Assembly: GCF_002091755.1 (NCBI RefSeq)
Contig: NZ_BDAI01000017.1
Coordinates: forward strand, 1 to 64,000
Direction: 5' to 3'
DNA from: Pseudomonas nitroreducens NBRC 12694
GTDB taxonomy: Bacteria; Pseudomonadota; Gammaproteobacteria; Pseudomonadales; Pseudomonadaceae
Length of the DNA stretch: 64,000 nucleotides
Translations under genes and position numbers: made by a program
The notes under the pieces: generated by a model
Told to the model about the DNA's origin: nothing
The model's database searches: none
The model's input: the letters and a program-made list of their open reading frames with translations, nothing else
Part shown: positions 7,951-16,644 of the stretch, in pieces
Numbering within the stretch: position 1 is the first letter of the stretch
Layout of the letters: the number at the start of each line of letters is the position of its first letter

Positions 7951-8963
7951 CAGCCTTCCTGGTGGTAGGCGGTGGCGCGTTCGACTTCTTCCTTGGAGCC
8001 CAGGAACACCGCGACGCGCTGGTGCAGGTTTTCCGGCTGGATGTCGAGGATGCGCTGGTGGCCGTTGGTGGCGGCGCCGCCAGCCTGCTCGATGATGAAG
8101 GACATCGGGTTGGCTTCGTACATCAGGCGCAGCTTGCCGGGCTTCTCCGGCTCGCGGGAGTCGCGCGGGTACATGAACACTCCACCGCGGGTCAGGATGC
8201 GGTGCACGTCGGCCACCATGGAGGCGATCCAGCGCATGTTGTAGTTCTTGCCCAGCGGGCCTTCCTTGCCGGCCAGCAGTTCGCTGACATAGCGCTTCAC
8301 CGGAGCTTCCCAGTGGCGCTCGTTGGACATGTTGATGGCGAATTCGGCGGTGCTGGTGGGCACGGTGATGTTCTCGTGGGTCAGCACGAAGCTGCCCAGT
8401 TCGCGGTCCAGGGTGAAGCCCTTCACGCCATTGCCCAGGGTCAGGATCAGCATGGTCTGCGGGCCGTAGATGGCGTAGCCGGCGGCGACCTGGGTGGTAC
8501 CCGGCTGCAGGAAGGCTTCCTCGCGCAGGCTGTCATTCTGGCTCAGGTACTCATGCGGACAGCGCAGCACGGAGAAGATGGTGCCGACCGAGACGTTGAC
8601 GTCGATGTTGGAGGAGCCGTCCAGCGGATCGAAGACCAGCAGGTAGGCGCCCTTGGGGTACTTTCCCGGAATCTGGTAGGGATGGTCCATCTCCTCGGAT
8701 GCCATGCCGGCCAGGTTGCCGGCCCACTCGTTGGCCTCCAGGAGGATCTCGTTGGAGATCACGTCCAGCTTCTTCTGCACTTCGCCCTGCACGTTCTCGG
8801 TGCCCATGCTGCCCAGCACGCCGCCCAGGGCGCCCTTGGAGACGGCATGGCTGATTTCCTTGCAGGCGCGCGCTACTACCTCGACGAGGAAGCGCAGGTC
8901 GGCCGGGGTATTGTGACTGCGGGTCTGCTCGATCAGGTAGCGGCTCAGGGTAACGCGGGACAT
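7950..8963 (-). CDS. fbp: Fructose-1,6-bisphosphatase, class I
   Basis: A gluconeogenic enzyme of 337 residues: fructose 1,6-bisphosphate to fructose 6-phosphate plus phosphate. The family signature FDPLDGSSNIDVN carries the metal-binding acidic residues near residue 118, and the substrate-binding C-terminal motifs (GKLRLMYEANPMSFIIEQAGG) are present. The length fits the family. It is first in a two-gene unit with the DUF924 gene. Pseudomonads depend on this step when growing on amino acids or organic acids. Confidence 0.97.
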   Translation of the reverse strand: MSRVTLSRYLIEQTRSHNTPADLRFLVEVVARACKEISHAVSKGALGGVLGSMGTENVQGEVQKKLDVISNEILLEANEWAGNLAGMASEEMDHPYQIPGKYPKGAYLLVFDPLDGSSNIDVNVSVGTIFSVLRCPHEYLSQNDSLREEAFLQPGTTQVAAGYAIYGPQTMLILTLGNGVKGFTLDRELGSFVLTHENITVPTSTAEFAINMSNERHWEAPVKRYVSELLAGKEGPLGKNYNMRWIASMVADVHRILTRGGVFMYPRDSREPEKPGKLRLMYEANPMSFIIEQAGGAATNGHQRILDIQPENLHQRVAVFLGSKEEVERATAYHQEG

Positions 8964-9139
8964 GGAAGGCTCCAGGGGAGAAGAGGAAAAAAATCAGGGC
9001 GCATTCTAGCGTGGAAACGACCGCGATGCCTCCTTGCACAGCGGCTCACCGAATGCTTGGAGCCCGCCGCTCACGGGCAGTTCCCCAACGCCGGTCGGCC
9101 CCGCGACCTTCGGCCGCGCGGCGAGCGGCCCACGTGAAA

Positions 9140-9176
9140 GAAAACGGGGTGACGGCCGCATCCGCCCGTCACCCCG
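9140..9176 (-). terminator. Terminator downstream of estA
   Basis: Stem CGGGGTGACGG / CCGTCACCCCG (about 9145-9176), followed on the minus strand by GTTTTCTTTC. It lies just past the estA stop codon. Confidence 0.8.
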
Positions 9177-9194
9177 CTCATTCACCTCAGGCGA

Positions 9195-11102
9195 TCAGAA
9201 GTCCAGGCTCAGCGCCAGGTTCACCCCCTGTGCCAGGTCGTCGCTGCTGCGGTGTGCGCTGTAGCCGCCGCGCAGGGTCAGCTCCGGGGTCAGCTTCTGG
9301 GCGACGCCAATGGTGGCGCGCTGCAGGTGACTCTGCGGGGTATAGCCCTGCAGGCTGAAGCCGATGTCCGGCAGGCTGGTGAAGTTCATGCCGACGTTCT
9401 GGGTGTCGTCGGCATATTCCCGCTCTACCGCGACTTCACCGAACAGCTGGGTCTGCGGCGATACGTCGAACTTGCCCTGCAGGCCCACCCCGAGGCGCCG
9501 GGAGTAGCGATTCTGCTCGTCATAGGCCAGCGCGGTGGAACGGCCGCTGCCCTCTTCGTAGCTGTCCACTTTCACCCGCGCCCAGTCCGCACTGACGAAG
9601 GGCGACAGGTGCCAGTTCTCGCCGCCCTGGGCAATGTCGTAGCCCAGGCGACCGCTGAAGGCCAGCAGGCTGCCGTCGGTGTCGGCCTTTTCCTCGACTT
9701 CGTGGTTGATGATGCTGAACTTGCGATTGGCATCGTCGAAGTCGAGCTTGCCGCCAGTGATAGAGGCGTCGGCCCACCAGCGGTTCTGCTGGAACTGCAC
9801 GAACAGGCTGCCCAGGTAGCTGTTGAGCTTGTAGTCGGAGTCGTCGGAACCCAGCTCCAGTTTCTGCCGGTAGAAGCCCAGCGAGCCACCGACGCGCCAA
9901 GCGTCGTCGAGACGATAGCTGGTGCCCAGGGTCAGGTTGGCGCCGTAGCCGGAGCCGTCGGCCGCGCTGTCCTGGTCGTCGTAGTCCAGGTGCTGCGCGC
10001 CGCCGCTGACGAAGCCGCGCCACTGGTTCACGCCCTGCCAGCTTTCCCAGTCCGCCAGCCACTGGCTGCGCAGTTGGTCCTGGTAGGCGTTGTACGTACC
10101 CAGGGCCATCTCCGGCAGCATGGTTGCTTCCCACGGGGCTGAGAGCACCGAGTAGGCATAGTCGGCAATCAGCGTCTGGCCGGCGATGGTCGGGTGCACG
10201 CCGTCGTTGAAGATCAGCTTGGTCGGATCGGGGCTGCTGCCGTGGCGACCATACACCGCGTTTTCGGGGCAGCTGTTGCCGCTGAAGCAGGTGCCGATCA
10301 GGTTCTGGTCGGTGGCCAGGCCATAGGCGCCCGGGTTGGCCAGGACTTCCTTGAACATCGCCGGGATGTTCAGCGGGATGACGTTGGCATTGGAGGCGGC
10401 CAGCTGCGCGGCCAGCTCCTCGTTGAAAATGCCCGACAGCTGGGTGCCAAAGGATTCCAGCACGGTGCCGTTGGTGGCCGGGGTCTGGCCGAGGTCGGGC
10501 AGCAGCCAGACCATGATGTAGCGCGCACCGGCGTTGTGCAGCGCATCGACGCTGTCCACCAGGCGGCCGGCGGCGGCGCGGGCCGTGGGGTCGTCGGTGA
10601 TGCGGAACTGGAGGAAGTCGTTGCCGCCGCCGGTGAGGTAATACAGTGCGTTCGGGTCGGCGCGATTGTTCACCAGGTAGCCATCACGGGTACGGCTGTT
10701 GGAGCCGGAGGTGACGACAGAGCCACCGGGCGCGGTGATGGAATCGTAGATCTGGTCGGTGCGATAGCCGCCGACTGCCCAGTTGTTGCCGTCCACGGTG
10801 CCGGGGACCAGCGACGTGGAGGGGTTCAGGTCGGCGCCATTGATGCCCAGCTTGCCGCCCAGGATCATCGGCGCCGTGGGGCCGAAAATCTCGCCGCTGC
10901 CGTCCAGGTAGGTGGGGCCGACGCGGTTGGTGAAGCGGGTGCTGGCACCGGCAGGGCCGCCGGCGTCGGCGAACTGTCCGGAATCGCTCAGGCTGTCGCC
11001 GAAGACGACCATGGTGGAATACGGCGAAGGGGCTGCGGAGGCCTGTGCGGCAATGGCCATCGCGCACGCAGCCGCCAGCGGGGTGAGCGCCTTTCTGATC
11101 AT
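9195..11102 (-). CDS. estA: Autotransporter esterase EstA (GDSL)
   Basis: An outer-membrane esterase of 635 residues: signal peptide (1-23), GDSL-hydrolase passenger (about 25-320) and C-terminal 12-strand beta-barrel (about 370-635) ending in LSLDF. Block I is VFGDSLSDSG with nucleophile Ser37; block III GGNDFL and block V DGVHPT supply the oxyanion-hole and catalytic Asp/His. EstA acts on short acyl esters and in P. aeruginosa is needed for rhamnolipid production and motility. A terminator follows directly. In PAO1 I recall a glyoxalase gene between fbp and estA; no such gene is here. Confidence 0.96.
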   Translation of the reverse strand: MIRKALTPLAAACAMAIAAQASAAPSPYSTMVVFGDSLSDSGQFADAGGPAGASTRFTNRVGPTYLDGSGEIFGPTAPMILGGKLGINGADLNPSTSLVPGTVDGNNWAVGGYRTDQIYDSITAPGGSVVTSGSNSRTRDGYLVNNRADPNALYYLTGGGNDFLQFRITDDPTARAAAGRLVDSVDALHNAGARYIMVWLLPDLGQTPATNGTVLESFGTQLSGIFNEELAAQLAASNANVIPLNIPAMFKEVLANPGAYGLATDQNLIGTCFSGNSCPENAVYGRHGSSPDPTKLIFNDGVHPTIAGQTLIADYAYSVLSAPWEATMLPEMALGTYNAYQDQLRSQWLADWESWQGVNQWRGFVSGGAQHLDYDDQDSAADGSGYGANLTLGTSYRLDDAWRVGGSLGFYRQKLELGSDDSDYKLNSYLGSLFVQFQQNRWWADASITGGKLDFDDANRKFSIINHEVEEKADTDGSLLAFSGRLGYDIAQGGENWHLSPFVSADWARVKVDSYEEGSGRSTALAYDEQNRYSRRLGVGLQGKFDVSPQTQLFGEVAVEREYADDTQNVGMNFTSLPDIGFSLQGYTPQSHLQRATIGVAQKLTPELTLRGGYSAHRSSDDLAQGVNLALSLDF

Positions 11103-11203
11103 TCTGCTACTCCATGCTTTGTTGTTATTCGGTAATCAGAACAACCAAGACAGTATCAGAATTTCTATAGGCGACACCCCTATCTTGCGGCGATCCGCGT
11201 CGA

Positions 11204-12568
11204 TCAGCTGGCCTGGCGATGGCTCCGCAGCAGGCTCAGCGCCATCAGCGCGAGCAGGCCGACGCCCGCCAGCAGCAGCGCCCACAGGCCGTAGCGTTTC
11301 CAGTTTGTATCGGCCTTCGCCTCCTGGGCCGTCGCGGGTGTGGCAGGAGCCTGAAGAGTGCCCTTGAGCCGTGCCTCGCCCATGCCCGCCAGGCGCTTGG
11401 GCTCGTAGCCGGGCACCAGGGTGGTCAACGGCAGGCTGCCATCGGTGATCGAACCGTTGCCCACCGCCAGCTCATAGGGCGCACCGCCGCGCGCGAGGAA
11501 CACCAGCTCGCTGGCGCGCACGCCCACGCTCAGGTGCGCTGTCGAGCCGCCGAGGCCACCACCGCGCGAATCCACTTGCAGGCGCAACTGGCCCAACGTG
11601 CGGCCAGGCAGCTCCAGTTCTTCCTGGGTAATCTCGCCACCCTGCCCCGGCAGGCGATACAGCACGCCGCGCGCCAGCGGGGTCCACTGCACGTTGCCGT
11701 CGTGGCGGCCAGAGATGACTACCGGTGCCAGGGTGTTGTCCTGCTGCAGAGGAATCCGCACGCGCTCCACCGGCAGCGCCAACGGGAGGCTCCAGTTGAA
11801 GTCACCATTAGTGTCGGCCTTGGCCGCCAGCGGTTCGGACCAGAGCATCGGCACCGGGCCGCTAGTGCTGCGGCTGCCACTGAGCGTGGCGCCCACCAGC
11901 TGCGCGGCCTGCTCGGGCGACTCCCACCACAGACGCAGGTAGCGCGCCGTCTCGCCGGGCAGCGCGATGTCGTTCTGCTCGATGCGCTGGCCGTTGAAAT
12001 CCAGCCGCGCCAGTTGTCCCTCGCCCAGCGAGCGCCAGTGTTCGAGGTCGTCGCTGGCCTCGATGCGCAGGCGCTGGAAGCCGTCACCGTCGGCCGTCCA
12101 GTCAAGCTGCAGACGGTCCAGCGGCAGGTCGCCGGCACCGGTCTCCAGCAGCCAGCCGCGGAGCACCTGGGCCTTGTCCGGCGTCGGCGCATTCGGGGTG
12201 ATTTCCAGGATGGTACCGGTGGTGCTGCGGACGATCTTCAGGTTGTCGCCGGCCGCACTGCCGGAGGCTCCACGCAGCGGGAAGATGCGCGCCTGCACCT
12301 CGCTGCGCACCTCTTTCTCGCTCGCCGCGCTGGTGCGCAGGCTGTAGGGCAGCGCCTCGCCCTCGGCGTTGAAGATGCGCACGTCGCGCAGGTCACCATG
12401 GCGGGCCGCGAACAGCACCTCGATGGGCAGTTGCACGCGGTACCACGGGCCGTTGCCGGAAACCTCCAGCGGCACGCGATTGGCGAAATCCGCCGGCGCG
12501 GGCGCAGCACTGGCGTGATTACCCAGCAGGCACGCGCCGATGAAAAGTACGAGTGTCTTGAGCTTCAT
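11204..12568 (-). CDS. DUF3999 family membrane-anchored protein
   Basis: A 454-residue protein with an N-terminal signal peptide (ending NHASAAP), a long beta-rich periplasmic part (WRVQ/RIEASDDLEHW, LRLWWESPE) and one C-terminal membrane helix (about residues 425-447) followed by a basic tail. The jelly-roll-like segments suggest carbohydrate- or ligand-binding modules, but the function is unknown. Its ATG overlaps the stop of the upstream DUF2339 gene (ATGA), so the two are translationally coupled and probably work together. Confidence 0.85.
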   Translation of the reverse strand: MKLKTLVLFIGACLLGNHASAAPAPADFANRVPLEVSGNGPWYRVQLPIEVLFAARHGDLRDVRIFNAEGEALPYSLRTSAASEKEVRSEVQARIFPLRGASGSAAGDNLKIVRSTTGTILEITPNAPTPDKAQVLRGWLLETGAGDLPLDRLQLDWTADGDGFQRLRIEASDDLEHWRSLGEGQLARLDFNGQRIEQNDIALPGETARYLRLWWESPEQAAQLVGATLSGSRSTSGPVPMLWSEPLAAKADTNGDFNWSLPLALPVERVRIPLQQDNTLAPVVISGRHDGNVQWTPLARGVLYRLPGQGGEITQEELELPGRTLGQLRLQVDSRGGGLGGSTAHLSVGVRASELVFLARGGAPYELAVGNGSITDGSLPLTTLVPGYEPKRLAGMGEARLKGTLQAPATPATAQEAKADTNWKRYGLWALLLAGVGLLALMALSLLRSHRQAS

Positions 12569-15500
12569 GCGGAGGGTTGCTCCTGTTGCGATGACTCTTC
12601 GTCCACAGGCCGGCGCGGCGGCAGCGGCGCGAAGTAGCCGACGATCAGCATCAGCACACCGACACCGATGAAGGAAATGATGCGTTCCAGGCTGCCGCCA
12701 CTGGCGCGGTCGACCAGGAACAGCTTGATCACCACCACGACCAGCAGCACCGCGCCGACCAGCCAGAAATCACGCCGGCCACGCAGGTGCCCGGCGATCA
12801 TCAGACCCAGCGCGATCAGCGCCCAGACGATGGACAGCCCGGCCTGCACCAGCATGGACTGGCTCAGGGCGTCGAACTCGAACGGCACGCCGCCCCAATG
12901 GTGCGCGGTACGGCACACGGCCATGGTCAGCAGGGCAAACAGCGAGGCGCCCAGCAGCGCCTGCACCGGCAGGCGCAGGGTGGATTCGGCCACGCCCAGT
13001 TGCGGCAGGCCCAGGCGCGTCCACTGGAAGATCGCCCCGAGCACGATGAGCATGCCCAGCTCCAGCGGGTTCAGCAGCGGCAGGTACGGCAGCGGGTCGG
13101 CCGCGCCGTTGCTGAACAGGTTGACCAGCCAGAACCAGCCCAGTAGCGCCAGGGCTACCGGAGCGGCGGCGATGGCGCGGTACTCGCGCTCGAAGGCGGC
13201 CACCGGCCACGGCAGGCGCGCCACACCGCCCATGAGGATCAGGAACAGGCTCGGTACCAGCGCCCAACCCAGCCAGCGCCAGGCGTTGTAGTGCTCGGCC
13301 AGGGCGAAGAACAGGTAGCGCAGCTCCAGCGCCAGCACGCCGAGGATCAGCCAGCAGCCCAGCACATGGGCCGTGCGCGCGGCCAGGCGCGGTAGCAGCG
13401 CATCGAGGCGACGCAGTATGAGGAAGTGCACCACGAACACCGCCAGCCAGCCAAGCCAGCCCAGCTCTGCCAGCGGGTGGTACTGCAGGTTCCAGGCACT
13501 GGCCAGGGCCACTAGCGACATCGGCACCAGCGCCAGGCACAGCAGCGCCAGCGCGCGCCATTGCTCGCGGCGCGCCAGCAGCGACCAGAAGCCCACGCTG
13601 ATCGCAGCCACCAGCACCGCCACGTGCTCACGCATCTCGCCGGGCACGAAGCGGGCGATCTCCCACAGCGCGGTCAATGCCCACCAACCGGCGCCCCAGA
13701 CCAGCAGCAACTGCGAAAGCTGCTCCAGCCCAAGACCACCCAGCGCCAGGTTGCGCTCGCGCTCGCTGGCCCGGTGCAGGCGCCAAGCGCCGACCAGAGC
13801 GGCCAGCGCCAGCACCGCCGGAGTCCAGAAGCCCATGTGCGCCAGCGGCTTCAGGCCCTCGCTGGGCAGGTCGCCGAACAGCGCGGCGCCACCGAAGAGG
13901 AAGGCGCCCGCGCCAATCACCTGCAGCACCAGGCCGAAGACGAAAGCGGCGCGTTGCTGCAATTGCAGGCTCAACCAGAGGATCAGCAGGCCGCTGCCCG
14001 CCCACACCGCCGCCGCCGCTTGCCACGGCAGCACGAAAAGCACGGCGAGGTTGACGAAGGCCAGGCCCAGCAGCAGGACCACGCTCAATCCCAGCACCAG
14101 CCGGCGGTCGTCGCGGACCATGGCGTCTCTCGCAGCGACCAGCATGCCTGCGATCAGCGCGAGGCCAATCAGCGAGGCCGTGACCAGCCCGCGCCAGCCG
14201 GAGCCCAGCACCCCGCCGCCCTCCTGCGCGCCATGCAGATGCAGGAGGAACACCGCTCCGCCCAACAGCTGCACGGCAAATGCGCAGGCCAGGAAAGTGC
14301 GCGAGCGCAGGCGCAGCGCGGCGAACAGCGTGGCCAGCCCGGCGATGGCCCAGGTCATGGCCGTGCCGTCCGCGCCCAGCAGCAGGGGCGCGATCAGGTA
14401 GAGGAAGGCCAGGCCGAAAGCTGCCAGGACCGGACGCGCACTCGGCTCCCAGTTGCGCAGAATGTGTGGATCGGCATTGCGCAGGTTCCAGAAGCTGAAC
14501 AGCAATGCCACACCGAGCATCAGCGCGCCCAGCGGTGCGCCTTCGAGCAGCGTCAGCGATTGCGGGTCGGCATGCAGCCCGGCGAGGAACGCCAGCGCTG
14601 CGCCCACTTGCAACAGCAGGGCAAAAATCCGCGCCAGCGGCCGCTGCTGGCGCAGCCCGAGCCAGAAGATACCGGCGCCTTCCACGGCCCAGGCGGCAGA
14701 CGTCCAGCGCGCGTCCAGGCCCAGCGGAATCGCCAGGGTGCCGAATACCACGCCCAGCGCCAGGCAGGTTTCCACCAACAGCAGCGCGCGGCCGGCAGTG
14801 CGACCGGCCAGCACGCGGGCGAGCACCATGTAGAACAGGCCCAGCGCCAGGGCGCTGAACGCAGCGCCGAACTCCAGGTGCTGGATGATCCCGTACTGCA
14901 GGCCGAAGCCCGCCAACGGCGTGCCGAACAGGATGGTGCCGTCGACGTAGTCGGTCTGCCGCGCCGACCAGCGCAGCAGCGCCTCGCGGGAGTCATCCTC
15001 CGGCGCGCCAGCCGCCTCGCGCAGGCGCCGGCGGGCGAACAGCAGGCCGATGGCGACGTAGGTGAGGAAGAACAGGACCAGGAACGGCTCGGTGGTGGCG
15101 AACAGTTCCGGCTTGTAGGAGCGCAGCCCCCAGGCGAGACCGATACCGAAGGTGCCGAAGAAGCCGATCAGGTTGAGCAGGCGCCAGGCCTTGAACCAGG
15201 CGATGGCGAAGATACCGGCGTTGAGCAGGGCGAAGTAGCTGAACAGCGCGACATGGCTGCCGCCGCCGGTGGAAGCCAGGATCGGCGCGGCGAAACCACC
15301 CAGCACGGCAGCAGCGGCGAGGCCCAGCGCATCCTGGAGGATGGCCAGGATCGCCGAGAACAGGGTGACCGCCACCAGCAGCACGAACCCGGCCTGCGGA
15401 TCGATCAGCACTTCGCCGTGGTTCATCGCCGGGTACAGCTTGATACTGGCGAACACCGTCAAGTAGAGCACGGCGATACCGGTGCCCTGAAGGATCAGCG

Positions 15501-16296
15501 CATAGGCCGGGCGCCGATGACGCAGCCACCAACCCAGGCCGAGCAACGCCAGCGCGGCGGCGGCGGTGCCGATGTACGGCCCCTGCGGCGGCATGGTCAT
15601 GCCCTCGGTGGCGTAGCGCAGCAGGAAGGCCAGGCCGAGGAACAACAGCAGCACGCCGACGCGCAGTACGGTGTTGCCGCCGAGCAGCCAGTCGCGGGCG
15701 GCCCCGAAGGCGCGGTCGAACAGGGAGGGAACTGGCGGTTGTGGTGGCACCGGCGGGGCGGCAGGAGCCGCGTGTGGCCGAACCTCGGGCTCTTCGACAC
15801 GCACCTGGGTTGCTGGCTTGTCCAGGGGTTCGAGCACCAGGTCCGACCACTCGACAGCTGCTTCCTCCCGCGCAGCAGGCGCTAGGGCGGGCGCCAGCTC
15901 GTCGGCAGGCAGCTCGATACTCCACTCCAGCTCGGTGGCAACAGCTTCGCGGGTGGGTGCCTCGAATTCGGGCTCGCCGTCGGCGTCTGCCTCAGTCTTG
16001 GACGCAGCAACGGGCATCTCGGGCGCGGTGTACTCGACGCCGGCCGGCGGCACCTGCCCGGCCGCGCCGCGCTCCACCTGCAGCAGCCGCTCATAGAGAG
16101 CCTTGGTGCCCTGGTCGAAGCGCTCGCCAAAAGCCTTCAGCTCACCACGAAGGCTGGCGTTCTCCCGTTGCAGGCTGTGCAGCGCGAAGGTCTGCCCCAG
16201 CGCGAGGCCCATCACCGCGCCGAGTACCGCCCCGGTGATCGACTCGCCCGCAGCGGCGCCGATGACCAGGCCGACCAGCATGAAAATCCATTGCAT
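12565..16296 (-). CDS. Giant polytopic membrane protein, DUF2339
   Basis: A 1243-residue inner-membrane protein. Residues 1-30 are a Gly/Ala-rich membrane segment, 30-70 a coiled-coil-like stretch (SLQRENASLRGELKAFGERFDQ), about 75-190 a soluble Pro/Glu-rich linker, and from about 200 to the end there are some thirty hydrophobic helices. Conserved pieces such as LLRYATEGMTMPPQGPYIG identify DUF2339. Function is unknown. ATG 16296 was chosen for its AAGGA site; the 33-codon upstream extension has none. Its antisense strand has long open frames that are base-composition artefacts. Confidence 0.88.
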   Translation of the reverse strand: MQWIFMLVGLVIGAAAGESITGAVLGAVMGLALGQTFALHSLQRENASLRGELKAFGERFDQGTKALYERLLQVERGAAGQVPPAGVEYTAPEMPVAASKTEADADGEPEFEAPTREAVATELEWSIELPADELAPALAPAAREEAAVEWSDLVLEPLDKPATQVRVEEPEVRPHAAPAAPPVPPQPPVPSLFDRAFGAARDWLLGGNTVLRVGVLLLFLGLAFLLRYATEGMTMPPQGPYIGTAAAALALLGLGWWLRHRRPAYALILQGTGIAVLYLTVFASIKLYPAMNHGEVLIDPQAGFVLLVAVTLFSAILAILQDALGLAAAAVLGGFAAPILASTGGGSHVALFSYFALLNAGIFAIAWFKAWRLLNLIGFFGTFGIGLAWGLRSYKPELFATTEPFLVLFFLTYVAIGLLFARRRLREAAGAPEDDSREALLRWSARQTDYVDGTILFGTPLAGFGLQYGIIQHLEFGAAFSALALGLFYMVLARVLAGRTAGRALLLVETCLALGVVFGTLAIPLGLDARWTSAAWAVEGAGIFWLGLRQQRPLARIFALLLQVGAALAFLAGLHADPQSLTLLEGAPLGALMLGVALLFSFWNLRNADPHILRNWEPSARPVLAAFGLAFLYLIAPLLLGADGTAMTWAIAGLATLFAALRLRSRTFLACAFAVQLLGGAVFLLHLHGAQEGGGVLGSGWRGLVTASLIGLALIAGMLVAARDAMVRDDRRLVLGLSVVLLLGLAFVNLAVLFVLPWQAAAAVWAGSGLLILWLSLQLQQRAAFVFGLVLQVIGAGAFLFGGAALFGDLPSEGLKPLAHMGFWTPAVLALAALVGAWRLHRASERERNLALGGLGLEQLSQLLLVWGAGWWALTALWEIARFVPGEMREHVAVLVAAISVGFWSLLARREQWRALALLCLALVPMSLVALASAWNLQYHPLAELGWLGWLAVFVVHFLILRRLDALLPRLAARTAHVLGCWLILGVLALELRYLFFALAEHYNAWRWLGWALVPSLFLILMGGVARLPWPVAAFEREYRAIAAAPVALALLGWFWLVNLFSNGAADPLPYLPLLNPLELGMLIVLGAIFQWTRLGLPQLGVAESTLRLPVQALLGASLFALLTMAVCRTAHHWGGVPFEFDALSQSMLVQAGLSIVWALIALGLMIAGHLRGRRDFWLVGAVLLVVVVIKLFLVDRASGGSLERIISFIGVGVLMLIVGYFAPLPPRRPVDEESSQQEQPSA

Positions 16297-16488
16297 GCTT
16301 TCGAATCCTTGAGGTTCTGTGCGAATCCATCCCGATCCGGACGCGTACGCCCGGACAGCTGAGTATATCGGCCCGGCTCCCTGGCCTGCGTCCACGATCT
16401 CACAGCTTCGAATACTCTGACGTCGGAAGGTGTCGTTCGGCCACGCCCCGTGAAAAAGTCAGAAATTTCCTAAAAGGTGACACTTAGC

Positions 16489-16566
16489 TGTAGGAGCGAG
16501 CTTGCTCGCGAACCGCCCAGCTCCGGCGTTACCGGGTAACTCGTTCGCGAGCAAGCTCGCTCCTAC
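16489..16566. repeat. REP palindrome pair
   Basis: Inverted arms TGTAGGAGCGAGCTTGCTCG and CGAGCAAGCTCGCTCCTACA around a variable centre that itself holds a small hairpin (GTTACCGGGTAAC). Same family as 6292-6360. Confidence 0.9.
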
Positions 16567-16597
16567 AAAGAACAAACCTCCAGCGCGGAAGACGGGC

Positions 16598-16626
16598 AAA
16601 AAAAAGCCGGGCATAAGCCCGGCTTT
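16598..16626 (-). terminator. Terminator downstream of typA
   Basis: Stem AAAGCCGGGC / GCCCGGCTTT with loop ATAA, giving a T run when read on the minus strand. Confidence 0.85.
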
Positions 16627-16644
16627 CTCGTACTGCTGGTCGAC

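Larger units (their letters stand above)
16297..16644. other. Intergenic region between the DUF2339 gene and typA
   Basis: It holds the DUF2339 leader, a REP doublet (16489-16566) and the typA terminator (16598-16626). I see no further gene. Confidence 0.7.

Noticed and set aside
13561..15885. Long plus-strand frame (774 codons) antisense to the DUF2339 gene
   Set aside because: Gln/Ala/Arg-rich composition typical of GC-rich antisense frames; the minus strand encodes a coherent membrane protein.
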